A DNA stretch of 64,000 nucleotides from Leptogranulimonas caecicola. Its GTDB lineage: Bacteria > Actinomycetota > Coriobacteriia > Coriobacteriales > Atopobiaceae. The stretch is from contig NZ_AP025285.1 of NCBI RefSeq assembly GCF_023168405.1, positions 1,920,001 through 1,984,000 of the forward strand. The letters are read 5' to 3'. The notes below the pieces were generated by a model, which searched no databases, had not been told where the DNA came from, and saw nothing but the letters and a program-made list of their open reading frames with translations. Position numbers and translations under genes: made by a program. Shown here in pieces: positions 52,801-62,500 of this stretch. The first letter of the stretch is position 1; every line of letters starts with the position of its first letter.

Positions 52801-55800
52801 GTTTGGCTAGCCTCGCCGGGCATGGTGACCCTGAGGGCTTCCAAGGAGGCGTCGGCGGGCACCGTGAGCTCATAGATGGGATTCTGATACATGGAGCTGG
52901 CCTTGGTGTTCGAGAACACCGTGCTGTAGCATAGCTTGTCGCCTGGGCGCACCGTACCGTCTTTTCGGGACAGATTGCGCACAGATTCGCGAGCTTCGAT
53001 GGTGGGTGCTTCCTGCAAGTCGGGATAGGAGTAGATCTTGAAGCTTCGAACCGCCTCGTCATAGGCGCCTGTCTGTTTGACGGTGGCGGTGACGGTGGTG
53101 ACGCCAGGGCCGTTCACTTTGATGGGAGCTCCCACCACATAGGTATTGGTGCCGGCTTGCCACTGAGTGCGGCGGTTGGTGAGCCAGTTTGGGTCAGAGC
53201 GCTCGATGGAGACCACGCCAGGGTTGGAGCTTGTGAGCTCCACCTCGCCCACCGAACTGGTGAGCAGGTAGACGCTGTGGGTCCCTTTACCCACGTAGTC
53301 GCTGGCCACCACGAACTGCTGGGCGGGATGGTCGCCGTTCTCGGCAACGTAATCGGCGTCCACCAGGTAGGTGTCCAGGGATCCGTCGGGCTTGGTGGCG
53401 GGAGTCCCGTCCTCGTTTTGCTTGACACCCAGGTAGCTCATGCGCACCTCGGGATCGGTGCTCTGGAGCGCCGTCACCTGGGCCGCCGTGTAGCTCTTGG
53501 GGTCTTTGGCGGGGTCGAAGGAGCCCTTGAGCAACGTGCTGTAGAGGGTCAGGCCGGGGTTGGCCATCTCGATCTCAACGGCCGCCGGCTCGCTGGAGCT
53601 CTCGTAGTAGTTGTGATAGGCGCTGTCCTCATAGAGAGGGGTGGTTTGGCCCTCGGCCTGCGCTGCCTGGCCGCGCTTAGGGGCGTCCGGGTTGGTCACC
53701 GAGGTGTAGCTCACCTGTACGCGATGCATGTTGTCGCTGGTGGGGCCCAATCCCCAGGACTCTAGCTGAGAACGGGTGACCTTGAAGTAGCCCACCACAT
53801 GCTCGCGACCGTCGACAGCCTTGATCTGAGCCATGCCGTCGCCGGTGGCAGAAGTGCCTGCCGCATCGCCGGAAGCCGGCCTCTCCAGATGGATGACGCC
53901 GCCCAAACTCTCCCCCACCTCACGGCCGTCCAGCGACAACGTCACCTTGCCGGTGGGAGCCTTGCAGGTAGCCGCGCTCATCTGATCTGTGCCCGGGATA
54001 GTGCCGCTGGCAATGTCGAAGGGCACCACCAGGCAGTCCATAGTGGCCGTATTGAAGTCCACAGAGCTGTTGGCGCCCTGGGCCCAGGTAGGAACCGAGT
54101 ACTGTTTGGTCTCGCTGCCCACAACCACATCCACAGGCGTCGCCACTTCTGTCTTTGTGACCGAGTTCACCGGCAAGATCTCTGCGTTGCCGCGAATGCG
54201 GTGGCCCCAGTAAGACTCCATGCCCGAAGTGTTGGCATATTGTTTGGAGACGATCTCTATGCGTTGGTTGCCGGAGTCTGTGGGCAGCGACGTGCCGGAG
54301 TCGAGGATGATGGGGTCGCCGTTCTTGTCCAGCTCCTCGGAGAGCTTCTGGTAGCTGTACTCAAGCGCGGTGGAATCGGTAAGCTGTTTGCCGATGAGCT
54401 CCAGGCCGTCGGTGGAGATGTAGTGGCCCTCCTCGGCCGAGAGCTCCAAGCCCGCCAAGGGCAACCCGTCGTAATGCTTGTTGAGCTTCGCAAAGTAAGC
54501 CGCCACCAGCTCGCGGGCTGCAGGGTCGAGGTGCTCGTTGTCAAGATCGATGTTCACATAACGCTTGAGGGTGGAACCCGTAGTGCCGCCAAGATCCTCC
54601 ACGTAGAGAGGCTCCAGTCGCTGCTCTTTGCCGTCAGGGTCCACATAGTTCAGGCGTACCTCGATGCGGGCGGCCTTGCCGGTCTCAGGATCCTTCTTGA
54701 GATAGGCGTCAGAAAGCCACAGGTAAAGCTTGCCGTCATCGAACATGGTGGGAGCGCCGTAGCTGTGAGGCTGGCCGTTCACCAGCAGTTGCCAGCCGGA
54801 GATCTTGGAATTCTGACTGTTGAGCTCTTGGAGTTCCTTTTGCATGTCGATGGTGACCATGGTGAGCTTGGTGGTCTTGGACTCGTCAGACCAAGGGCCG
54901 TCGCCTTGGAACTTATTCATACCGGCAATGCGCATGGAACCGCCGGTGACGATCACGGTACCGCCGTTGCCGCCCAAGTCCCAACGGTTGGGCGACGTGG
55001 GCAGCAGGGTGCCTCCGGTGACCTTGATGACCTTGCCTTTGGCTCCAGGGGCAGCAGCCGAGTCACAGGCGCCGCCAAAGGCGTTGCCGTGGGTGAAGCC
55101 GCGGGCCTTGAGGAAGCCGCCGTTGATGGTGATGTTGCCGCAGGTGGAGTTGGGTGTAGTGGTGAGGGCGCTGGGTTGGCGGGGGCCGCCGTTATAGGTA
55201 GTGCCGCCCTCGAAGCGCAGCGGGGCGCCAATGCCGGCTCCATGGTAGGAACCGTAGGCGTCAATATCAGCAGCGTTGAAGAACATGTCGGTGGCACCAC
55301 CACCGCATCCGGCGCCTATGCCGGCGCCGGCACTGGCATAGTAATTCCCGCTTACAGGTGCGTCGGCATCTCCCGCAGCGCCAGGATTGTCTAGGTTCAC
55401 CGCAACGCCGCGCCAGGCGCAAGCCACAATGGAGCCGCCGTCGAAGACCATAAGGCCTGCATTTTCCATAGATCCCGAGCCAATGGCGGCGCAGCCATAG
55501 CCGCCGGCCACCTTGAGCACACCGGGGTTGGCAGCCGAGAGCTTGAGCAGCTCGTCGCCCACTTCCACCTTGGTACCGTTGAGCAACGTGCCGGCGGTGG
55601 CGATCTTGCCGCCGTCCACCTCCACATGGGTGCCGTCTGCCAGACGGTTGGTCACCGAGTCGTCGATGGTCAAGCTCGCCGTCTCAGCCACATGGATGCC
55701 GGCGCATTGAGTCTCCAGATGCGTACGCACGTAGTTGGTGGTGCCGTCAGCCAGCGTGATGTGCAGCGAGGAGTCGGGCCACAGGTCGATGGGCGAGTTG

Positions 55801-56141
55801 CGGTCGGCCGCCGTCGTGGGCGCCGAGCTCTTGCTTGTAAGGCTCAACCCCGCCAGCACGATGTTGGCGCGCACGCCACTGGCGATCTTTATGGAGCCCT
55901 GCCCCGTGCCTGAGAACGTGAGCGGCGTGCTGGTTTTCACTGTAAGTAGCAACGGCGAGGTAGACACGTCAAAGTCCACCCCTTGCTCTCCCCCGCTCAC
56001 CGTGATGCCGCCAAACACCGTCACCGTGGACGCAGCCCTCGCCAGGGCCGTCACGCAGGGCTGCGGCACCGAGATCAACAGTGCCAGCAGCACTACCATC
56101 GCAGAGCGCGCCAGGTTTGACAGAGATCGTTGAAGTTTCAT
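49899..56141 (-). CDS. Giant secreted surface protein with DUF11-type repeats
   Basis: About 2,080 residues from ATG 56141 (GGGGTGG upstream). A signal peptide (SAMVVLLALLISVPQPCVTALARA) is followed by ~400 residues of short glycine-rich strands (IKIASGVRANIVLAGLSL, GGSIVACAWRGVAV), resembling the beta-helix carbohydrate-binding domain of Cthe_2159 type. Three DUF11-like domains appear later (RPGDKLCYSTVFSNTKASS, VQVGDELTYTLTAANDKLGS, VHVNDILGYTIAVANIGAET), with acidic Asp/Pro linkers between. The C-terminus has VIPRTGDEG, a hydrophobic helix and WRRRS: a sortase-type signal with IPRTG instead of LPxTG. Probably a wall-linked adhesin. Confidence 0.85.
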   Translation of the reverse strand: MKLQRSLSNLARSAMVVLLALLISVPQPCVTALARAASTVTVFGGITVSGGEQGVDFDVSTSPLLLTVKTSTPLTFSGTGQGSIKIASGVRANIVLAGLSLTSKSSAPTTAADRNSPIDLWPDSSLHITLADGTTNYVRTHLETQCAGIHVAETASLTIDDSVTNRLADGTHVEVDGGKIATAGTLLNGTKVEVGDELLKLSAANPGVLKVAGGYGCAAIGSGSMENAGLMVFDGGSIVACAWRGVAVNLDNPGAAGDADAPVSGNYYASAGAGIGAGCGGGATDMFFNAADIDAYGSYHGAGIGAPLRFEGGTTYNGGPRQPSALTTTPNSTCGNITINGGFLKARGFTHGNAFGGACDSAAAPGAKGKVIKVTGGTLLPTSPNRWDLGGNGGTVIVTGGSMRIAGMNKFQGDGPWSDESKTTKLTMVTIDMQKELQELNSQNSKISGWQLLVNGQPHSYGAPTMFDDGKLYLWLSDAYLKKDPETGKAARIEVRLNYVDPDGKEQRLEPLYVEDLGGTTGSTLKRYVNIDLDNEHLDPAARELVAAYFAKLNKHYDGLPLAGLELSAEEGHYISTDGLELIGKQLTDSTALEYSYQKLSEELDKNGDPIILDSGTSLPTDSGNQRIEIVSKQYANTSGMESYWGHRIRGNAEILPVNSVTKTEVATPVDVVVGSETKQYSVPTWAQGANSSVDFNTATMDCLVVPFDIASGTIPGTDQMSAATCKAPTGKVTLSLDGREVGESLGGVIHLERPASGDAAGTSATGDGMAQIKAVDGREHVVGYFKVTRSQLESWGLGPTSDNMHRVQVSYTSVTNPDAPKRGQAAQAEGQTTPLYEDSAYHNYYESSSEPAAVEIEMANPGLTLYSTLLKGSFDPAKDPKSYTAAQVTALQSTDPEVRMSYLGVKQNEDGTPATKPDGSLDTYLVDADYVAENGDHPAQQFVVASDYVGKGTHSVYLLTSSVGEVELTSSNPGVVSIERSDPNWLTNRRTQWQAGTNTYVVGAPIKVNGPGVTTVTATVKQTGAYDEAVRSFKIYSYPDLQEAPTIEARESVRNLSRKDGTVRPGDKLCYSTVFSNTKASSMYQNPIYELTVPADASLEALRVTMPGEASQTLTQGTDYTVTRNPLGGQTIQVKNLPALYGSQGVRFELEATVHNDVILPEHGTLTNLRSTSSTWGTYGIDFSHDANFPWDTRFDNVNGKPVGTPELPAAAAFADPLTELPATLPDGTSSTEADATKYLATKEGELLGTDELTAQAQELVEAAGITPEGTPVLKVERFDGLTWHEQGFSGADPFIALDKPASYLVTATWTQSDGTQVTSKILYVLRDLGSSGGDHDLVVVPEDPDPAAGELSVTKTWQNTTANAANRANREIVQVGDELTYTLTAANDKLGSIYYNAVIKDELPVGIDYIPGSIQVVCRQGAEKHVTLTQEDFSVDYNASSRVLYVNVGHLYGGESAQVTFKAVVTPERLSYNAPQSLRNVGRLFGTKPSDTIQDPRDPVGPDDPDDPDNPPVDPDDPTPDPNPAPITVVIPDPVPGPYGDDPQNPPADPTLDERQDEEPATVELEYTEYVRRVDALKQAAPEGEGTGDTGEPADPTPAGGDGDNDLAPTYVTRAELLDHLRAHALDDGYDLSADPDEMNLDAEHPVAVPAGQAVTQATGHEAADLTQVGKSHLTTTFKAADGTTVKATLHHIVWDETVPEEEQPTEDKPTPGSFKANTKVSEPVREGTITGAELLARAMDLAASRGLKLPAGVTAQQWKLERVDAEGNRTPIGPKDQVSIADPADYVFSVDYERPGDTPGGAAPLIGALTLGYKLFKTEAPASDPTGGTSGPVAPADPEEGDAQVTKVSHNLTAHEDGKVHVNDILGYTIAVANIGAETCCMYDVVVADDLPAGLAVVSGSMRLQLPDGAQVPVPDSAYNAETHKISVFGGMLKGGQSLQLTFEAAVMADAEGKDIGNHAVASYVKPSDSTTDTIFSTEKRPDPGTPASSEDFEGSILLDPTPAAYPDDRTDPVAPPLSDGTGNEPANADGTADGTGSLRVIPRTGDEGLTWLAPAAGLLAAAALAATGAVVWRRRS

Positions 56142-56580
56142 AAGGCCACCCCTTATACGCACAGCCAGGACAGAGCGCCTGAATTTAAGCTGATTTCATA
56201 AACGATAGCACTTATCCCCTATTTCTCTACCTGGATTGATCTCTCCTCTCCCCCGATGGAGGGTTTTCTCAACATGATTTACCAAGCTAGTTGCCTATTT
56301 TTCCTTACCGAGAAACCCCTCCATCCCCTGTTGAAATATATAGTATTTTATCTATTTATATTTGCACGATATGCTACCTCTTGCCTATATTCCTCTCTTA
56401 GCTGCATCACATGGGGAACCTGGCGTCTGTTGAGGTGCCTCACAGGAATGCGCCCTCGTGGTAGCATTCGCTCTCACGACAAAGCCCGCCCTCCCCCGTT
56501 TGGGAGAGAGCGGGCCAAGAGGTGGGACCTCAAATTGAAGCGGTCGTCTGAGAACTACGAACTCTCAGCGTCAGCGTCGC
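56142..56580. other. Gap between the two giant genes
   Basis: No gene. It holds the promoter side of the 49899 gene, a near-copy of the 13-mer (TACCGAGAAACCC, 56306-56318), an AT-rich stretch at 56330-56400 and the terminator of the upstream giant gene (56480-56515). Confidence 0.6.
56480..56515 (-). terminator. Terminator of the 2,401-residue surface protein
   Basis: On the minus strand GCCCGCTCTCTCCC pairs with GGGGGAGGGCGGGC (two G-T or mismatched positions) and is followed by TTTGTC. Confidence 0.7.
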
Positions 56581-59500
56581 TTACTTGCGATTGCGGCGCT
56601 TGCGACCCACAAAGACAATGCCGCCGGTGGTGGCTGTGGCTGCCGCCAGAAGACTTACCAGGCTGGAGGCGATGGAGGCGTCGCCCATCTTGGGAGCCAC
56701 GCGGGTGCCAGAAGGAGTCACCTTGGTGGCAACACTGGTGTTCTGGTTGAGGAAGTCGGCGTGCTGAGGGTGAGACTCGTCAGCCCAGTCGTACTTACCA
56801 TCGCCATTGGTATCGATATTGGTATCAGCAATACCGTCGCCATCGGTATCAATGTTCATATCAGGCTTGCCATCGCCGTCAGTATCCACATTGAGCTCAG
56901 GCTTGCCGTCGCCGTTGGTGTCGATGTTCACATCAGGCGTAGGCGCGGGATGCTGTTTGGGATCCACTGGATCGGGCTTGCCGTCCTTGTCCTTATCAAC
57001 AATATTGAGGTCTGGCTTGCCGTCGCCGTCAGTATCCACGTTGAGTTCAGGTTTGCCGTCGCCGTTGGTGTCGATGTTGACGTTAGGCAGTGGTGGATTC
57101 TCTGGATCGATGGGGTCGGGTTTGCCGTCGCCGTCCTCGTCCACGATGTTCACGTCGGGTTTGCCGTCGCCGTCGGTGTCCTTATTCAGGTCAGGCTTGT
57201 CGTCATCATCGGTGTCTACGTTGACATTGGGTTTCTTGGGACCCTCGGGATCCTTGGGATCCACTGGATCAGGTTTGCCGTCGCCGTCCTCGTCCACGAT
57301 GTTCACGTCGGGTTTGCCGTCGCCGTTGGTGTCCTTATTGACATCAGGCCCTCCGTCGCCGTCGGTGTCTACGTTGACATTGGGTTTGGGTGCGGGCTTC
57401 TTGGTGGGGTCGATGGGGTCGGGCTTACCGTCGCCGTCCTCGTCAACGATGTTCACGTCGGGCTTGCCGTCGTCATCGGTATCGATGTTCACGTCGGGTT
57501 TGCCGTCGCCGTCAGTATCCACATTGGTAGTGGGCTTCTTGGGACCCTCGGGATCCTTGGGATCCACTGGATCAGGTTTGCCGTCGCCGTCCTCGTCAAC
57601 GATGTTGGTATCAGGTTTGCCGTCACCGTCAGTGTCCACGTTGGTATCAGGTTTGCCGTCACCGTCAGTGTCCACGTCAGTGTCGGGCTTGCCGTCGTCA
57701 TCGGTGTCCTTATTGATGTCAGGCTCGCCGTCGCCGTCGGTGTCCACGTTCACATCGGGTTCGCCGTCGCCGTCGTCATCGATGTTAGTATCGGGCTCGC
57801 CGTCGCCGTCGGTATCGATGTTGTTGGTGTTTGTGGCAAACACCACGGTGATGTGATGGTTCTTGTCGATGTCATCGAAGGTGTAGGTGCCCTTGTCCTT
57901 GAGATCCGGCTGAGAAACACCGTCTACGTAAACGTAGGCAACCTTCTCGTTCTCATCGTTGGGGGCCCAAGTTACCGTGCGGCTGTCGCCTGCATGAACG
58001 GTACCTGCGCCTGAGATGGTGCCAGCGCCACCCTGTACCAAAGTGCTTACCTGGAATGTGCTCTCAGGATCCACATTGATATCGCCGGGAATGGGCTTGT
58101 TGGTGTTGTCCACAGGCTTGCGGGCAAGCGCCACCTCGAGTTTATGGTCTGCCTGAACGTTGTTGAAGGTGATTTGACCGTCTTTGTTGGGCGTATAGAC
58201 ATTGCCGTCGGCATCCTTCACAGACTCAACTATGTAACCTTCGCCCGGAGCAATGGTCAAAGTGGCATTCCCACCCTCGTTCACCAGCGCGTTGCCAGAC
58301 ACGGTGCCTTCGCCGTTGGTGATGGTGGCAGAGACGTTGAAGGTCTTCTCGGGCACTGGGTCGACCACTGGTTTGCCATCAGGATCGGTCTTGGGGTTTC
58401 CATCCTCGTCGGTGGCCTGCTTAGCGAAGTAGACCTCGATATTGTGGTCGTTGATCACGTTGGTGCGATCCATGGAGCTGCGATCGAAGGAGTCTGTATA
58501 GGTTGTCACAGGATCCTTCTTCAGGGGCTCCTCTTTAAGAGAGGTTTCGTCCGCGAAATCCTCTGGAGTCTCAGCAGTCTCTACTGCAGGGGCCTCAGGC
58601 AAAGCCTTGGGCTCGGAGTCGAGGCCTTTCTCGGCCGGATTCTCTTCTTGAACCTGGGCCTCTGACTTGGGAGAGCCATCTTCAGGCAGGCTCACAGGCT
58701 CATCGCTAGGCTGGGTGACGCCCTCTTCCTGCGGCTCTTCATCCTGCGCAGGAAGCTCAGTGGAGATATGGGAGATCAATCCCTTGGAGCCCAGCCAGTA
58801 AAGCGGGGCTGCCTTAAAGAGGCCTCCGCGCGCAAGCGCCTGCTGAGGAGATGCCGGGTTGGCCACTAGATCCCCAGCCTCAACGGCGTCATAGATAGTC
58901 TCACCGTTCACCACTACCTTCATGAGGTAGGAACCAGCAGCAGGATTTGCATTGAGGTCTTTGTAGTTGCCTAGGTGATAGACGGATTTCGAAGGAGACA
59001 CATTGCCCTCGCCGTACTTCACGATATTGACAGTGTGGAGCACTGGGCGCACATGGACCTCTATGTCTTTGTCACTGTTGGTAGGAACAGTGATTTTGCC
59101 TTCGGCATTTTTGGCCACAGGCTCGCCGTTTACCACCACCTTCTCAAGTTCATAGCACACGTAATTGTCATCATCGGGGTCGATAGCCGTGCCGTCGGCA
59201 CTGGTGGCATAGAAGAACCCGTTGTTGCCTGCCTGCAGGTTGCCCAACTTGAGCTCTTTGCCGTTGTCTGTCGTAGCCTGGAGGCTCCATTCCACGTCAT
59301 AACTGGCATTCTCATCCTTCTTTACCGTAGTTCCGCCAGTGATGGAACCATTCACTGCGCCTACGGCGCCTACGATCTTGGTCTTGATGTGCACATACTC
59401 GTTTGGATCGGTGTAGTCAGGGATCACAGGAATGCCATCAGGATCGTCAGAAGGTTCTGCCATATAGATATCAACCACATGGTTCGCAGAGATAGGCTTG

Positions 59501-62500
59501 CTGAAGACCCCCTTGCGGTAAGCCCCAGTGCTCTGAAGCGTCTGGCCCTTGAGCTCTGAGGTGATGTCTTTGTTGTCGATGACGATCTTTACGATCTCCC
59601 ATTTGCTGTTGAGGGCGTTCCACATGGGATGCACAGTGTCGCCCTCGTTGACAGTCATGGTGTGGGAGGTCTCCACGTCGCTGTCGCCGCCATAACGGTT
59701 CACCGTGACGGTGTACTTGTCGACGGTAGTCACCTCAGTGCCGCCCATAGAAGGCAGGCCGGTGACGGTCACCACCACGTCGTGGTTGGAAGACACGCCG
59801 GTGAAGTCGAACTTGCCAGCGGCGATATCGACCTCTGCGCCGTCAACCTTGACGGAAGAGATGGTATAGCGGGAATTCTCAGCGATAGACCAGGTAACCT
59901 GCGCGTTCTCGCCGTTCTTCACCGACTGGGTGGGGCTGAGCGCCACCACGTCTTGCGCAGTGGTGCCCTCGACCCTGGTAGAGATGGTGAAATGGGTGTC
60001 GACCGTTACCGGAGGCTTGGGCTTCTCGGGAACATCCGGTTTGATGACAGGGTCCTTGGCAAAGACCACGGAAACCTTGACGTCTTGGGTTAGAGGATCT
60101 TCCACGGTATAGCTGCCAGCATCCAGAAGATCATCGCGCATGACACCATTCACAATGACGCGCTCGACGTGAGACCCTGCGCTTGCAGCCCAGGTCACGG
60201 TTGGCGTTGTGCCTTCTTTTTGCTTGATGGCGCTCTCACAGGTGCCTTCGCCGTCGCTGGAAGGATCTTTTTCGACTGTCACGTCAAAGTAACGATCGTA
60301 GTAAAGCTTGAGAGAAAGCGTGGGATTACCGGTTACCGTACCCGTGAAGACATTGTTGTTGACGGTCTGTTGGGTGCCATCCTCACTCACTACCACATGG
60401 GAGCTGTCAGGGTTGTACCAATAGCTCTTGCCGCCAGTGGCGATCTCTGGGACTTTGTCAGCCTCTGGCACCGTTTGGGTGCTCTCGGTGGTAGCGGTAT
60501 AGGTCTTGGTGGGATTGGTGCCATCGTCGAGGTTATTCACCTTGGTGTAGAGATAATTGCCGTTGGCATCCTTGTTGCCGGAGTTCACGTAGTAATCGAC
60601 GGTGTACTTAGTGTCGTCTCGCGGAGTCCACTTGGCACGGAACGTATGCTCTGTCTTGGTAGCAATGGCCTCATCGCCCGTATAGGCAGTGTCACCTAAC
60701 ACGTCTCCGGTGACCAGGAACCAGCCGCCAAAGTCATAGCCGGGGCGCGTGGGGGTCTTGAACCCGATATAGTTTGTCGCAGTGGCGTTCTTATAGGCCT
60801 GGTCAGAGACTCGCGACCCGCCGGCGGAGTCAAAGTGCACGACAAACTGCTCTTTGTCTTCCTTCCACACTGCGTAAATCGTGATGTCGTGAGCAGGCAT
60901 GGTAGGAGCTGCGATTGGGGTGATCCCTGTGACGCCGCCGGCGACGGCGAAGGTGTTGGCCGTGTTGTCCATGGGGTTCTTGGTGGTAGACCAACCCTGG
61001 AAGATATAGCCGGGCTTTGCGGGAATGGTGCGGCCGCTCAACGGAAGGTTTAGAGCACCGACGTTGGCTTGATATTTGATGCCTTCGAAAGAACGGGTGG
61101 CACCCAAAGAGCCACCATTGGCATCAAGGCGCACCGTGTAGTCGCCGATCTCCCACTGGGCGACGAGGTAGTAATTGTTCTTCTTGATGTTCTCCGGCTT
61201 CGCCGGGGCGGTGGTGTCGCTCTCATCGATTTTTACGAGCTTGGCCACCTGATCGTCGGGGGAAATGAGTTGGTTTCCCGTAGCGGTAGTAGTGCCGGCC
61301 TCTTTATTCACAAGGCCGTCAACCACCGCATTGGTATCACCGGCCACAAGCTTCCAGCCTTTGAAGGAGTAGCCCTCGCGCACCGGGAGCACCTTTTGGT
61401 CCTCAATCTTTTGCAGAATCGAATTGCCGGAGATCACCCGGAACGAAGTGGAGGCCGCAGTATTGCCTTCTGCGATTTGTCCCCCGTTCGCCAGGTAGAT
61501 GAGGTTCGCATAGTCCTTGGCATAACTGGGACGAATGATGATGGTATGGTCCTCCGGCACAGGAACGTCGGTGCCGGGAGTCACAGGCTCGCCTTTAGGG
61601 GTGGTCCAGCCACTGAACTTGTCTTCAGGGTCGTCGGGATTGTCGAGATCATCCTCATCAGGCAGCACGATTATAGGCTTCTCGCCAATAACGATATAGT
61701 CATCGATGGGATTACCGTCCGGGTCTTGAACCTGTACGCGGGTGGGTTGGAATACAGTTTTAGCTCCAAGGTTGCCGCATTCGTCCTTCACCCACACCAC
61801 GACAGGCTGAGTGCTGTCGAGCTCATAGTCTACAGAGGCAGTGTGAGACACCTCGTCAAAATACTCCCAGTCGGTCTCGGTTGGAGTGGCATTCTCATCG
61901 TTAGTGATCCAATAGGCAGCAACACCAGAGCCACGGTTATCCTCGATGAAGGTAATGCCGTCATCGTCGATACCCTGACCAGTGTCGGTAAAGGTAAAGG
62001 TGGCGGTGTTCTTCGAGGAGTTAGTTCCCTCGATAAGAGGAACCTTATCGTCGAGGAATGCAGTGATATAGGTCTGAGAAGCCTTGGATTCATTACCATT
62101 CTGGTCTTTGACCGTAAGCTCGAAGATCCATTTACCGTTCTTGCTGTCCTTGTCGAAAACAAAGTCAGGAATCTTTGAGACGTGGTCGACCCAACCGCTA
62201 GTGGCAACCTGGTTGTTGTCAGGATCCAGCACCGTGAACTTCCATTGGGCAATGCGTGCATCTTCACCAGTACCAGCCAGCTGCCCCACCTTTGACTTGT
62301 CACGAATATTCACCGCAAATGTCGTATTGGTGTTCAGCAGATGGCGCTGATGGATAGTCATGATCTGAGTAGGTGTCTCCGACGTTTTAGTAGAAGCGTC
62401 CACCATATAGAAGTTCGCCAAAGGTATTGGAGAGGTGACAGGCTGTGAGGTGTCAAATTTCTTACCCTCAATGAAGCTGGTGTAGATATAGTCAGCAAGC

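Noticed and set aside
53799-55394. 531-codon open frame antisense to the 2,080-residue surface protein
   Set aside because: The surface-protein frame runs unbroken with signal peptide, repeats and anchor; the antisense frame shows no motif.
56790-57830. CRISPR-like regularly repeated DNA
   Set aside because: Repeats are in frame, encode DTDGDGKPD and have no unique spacers.
56761-58014. 417-codon Val/Ile/His-rich frame antisense to the calcium-binding repeats
   Set aside because: Repetitive only because the other strand encodes DTDGDGKPD repeats.
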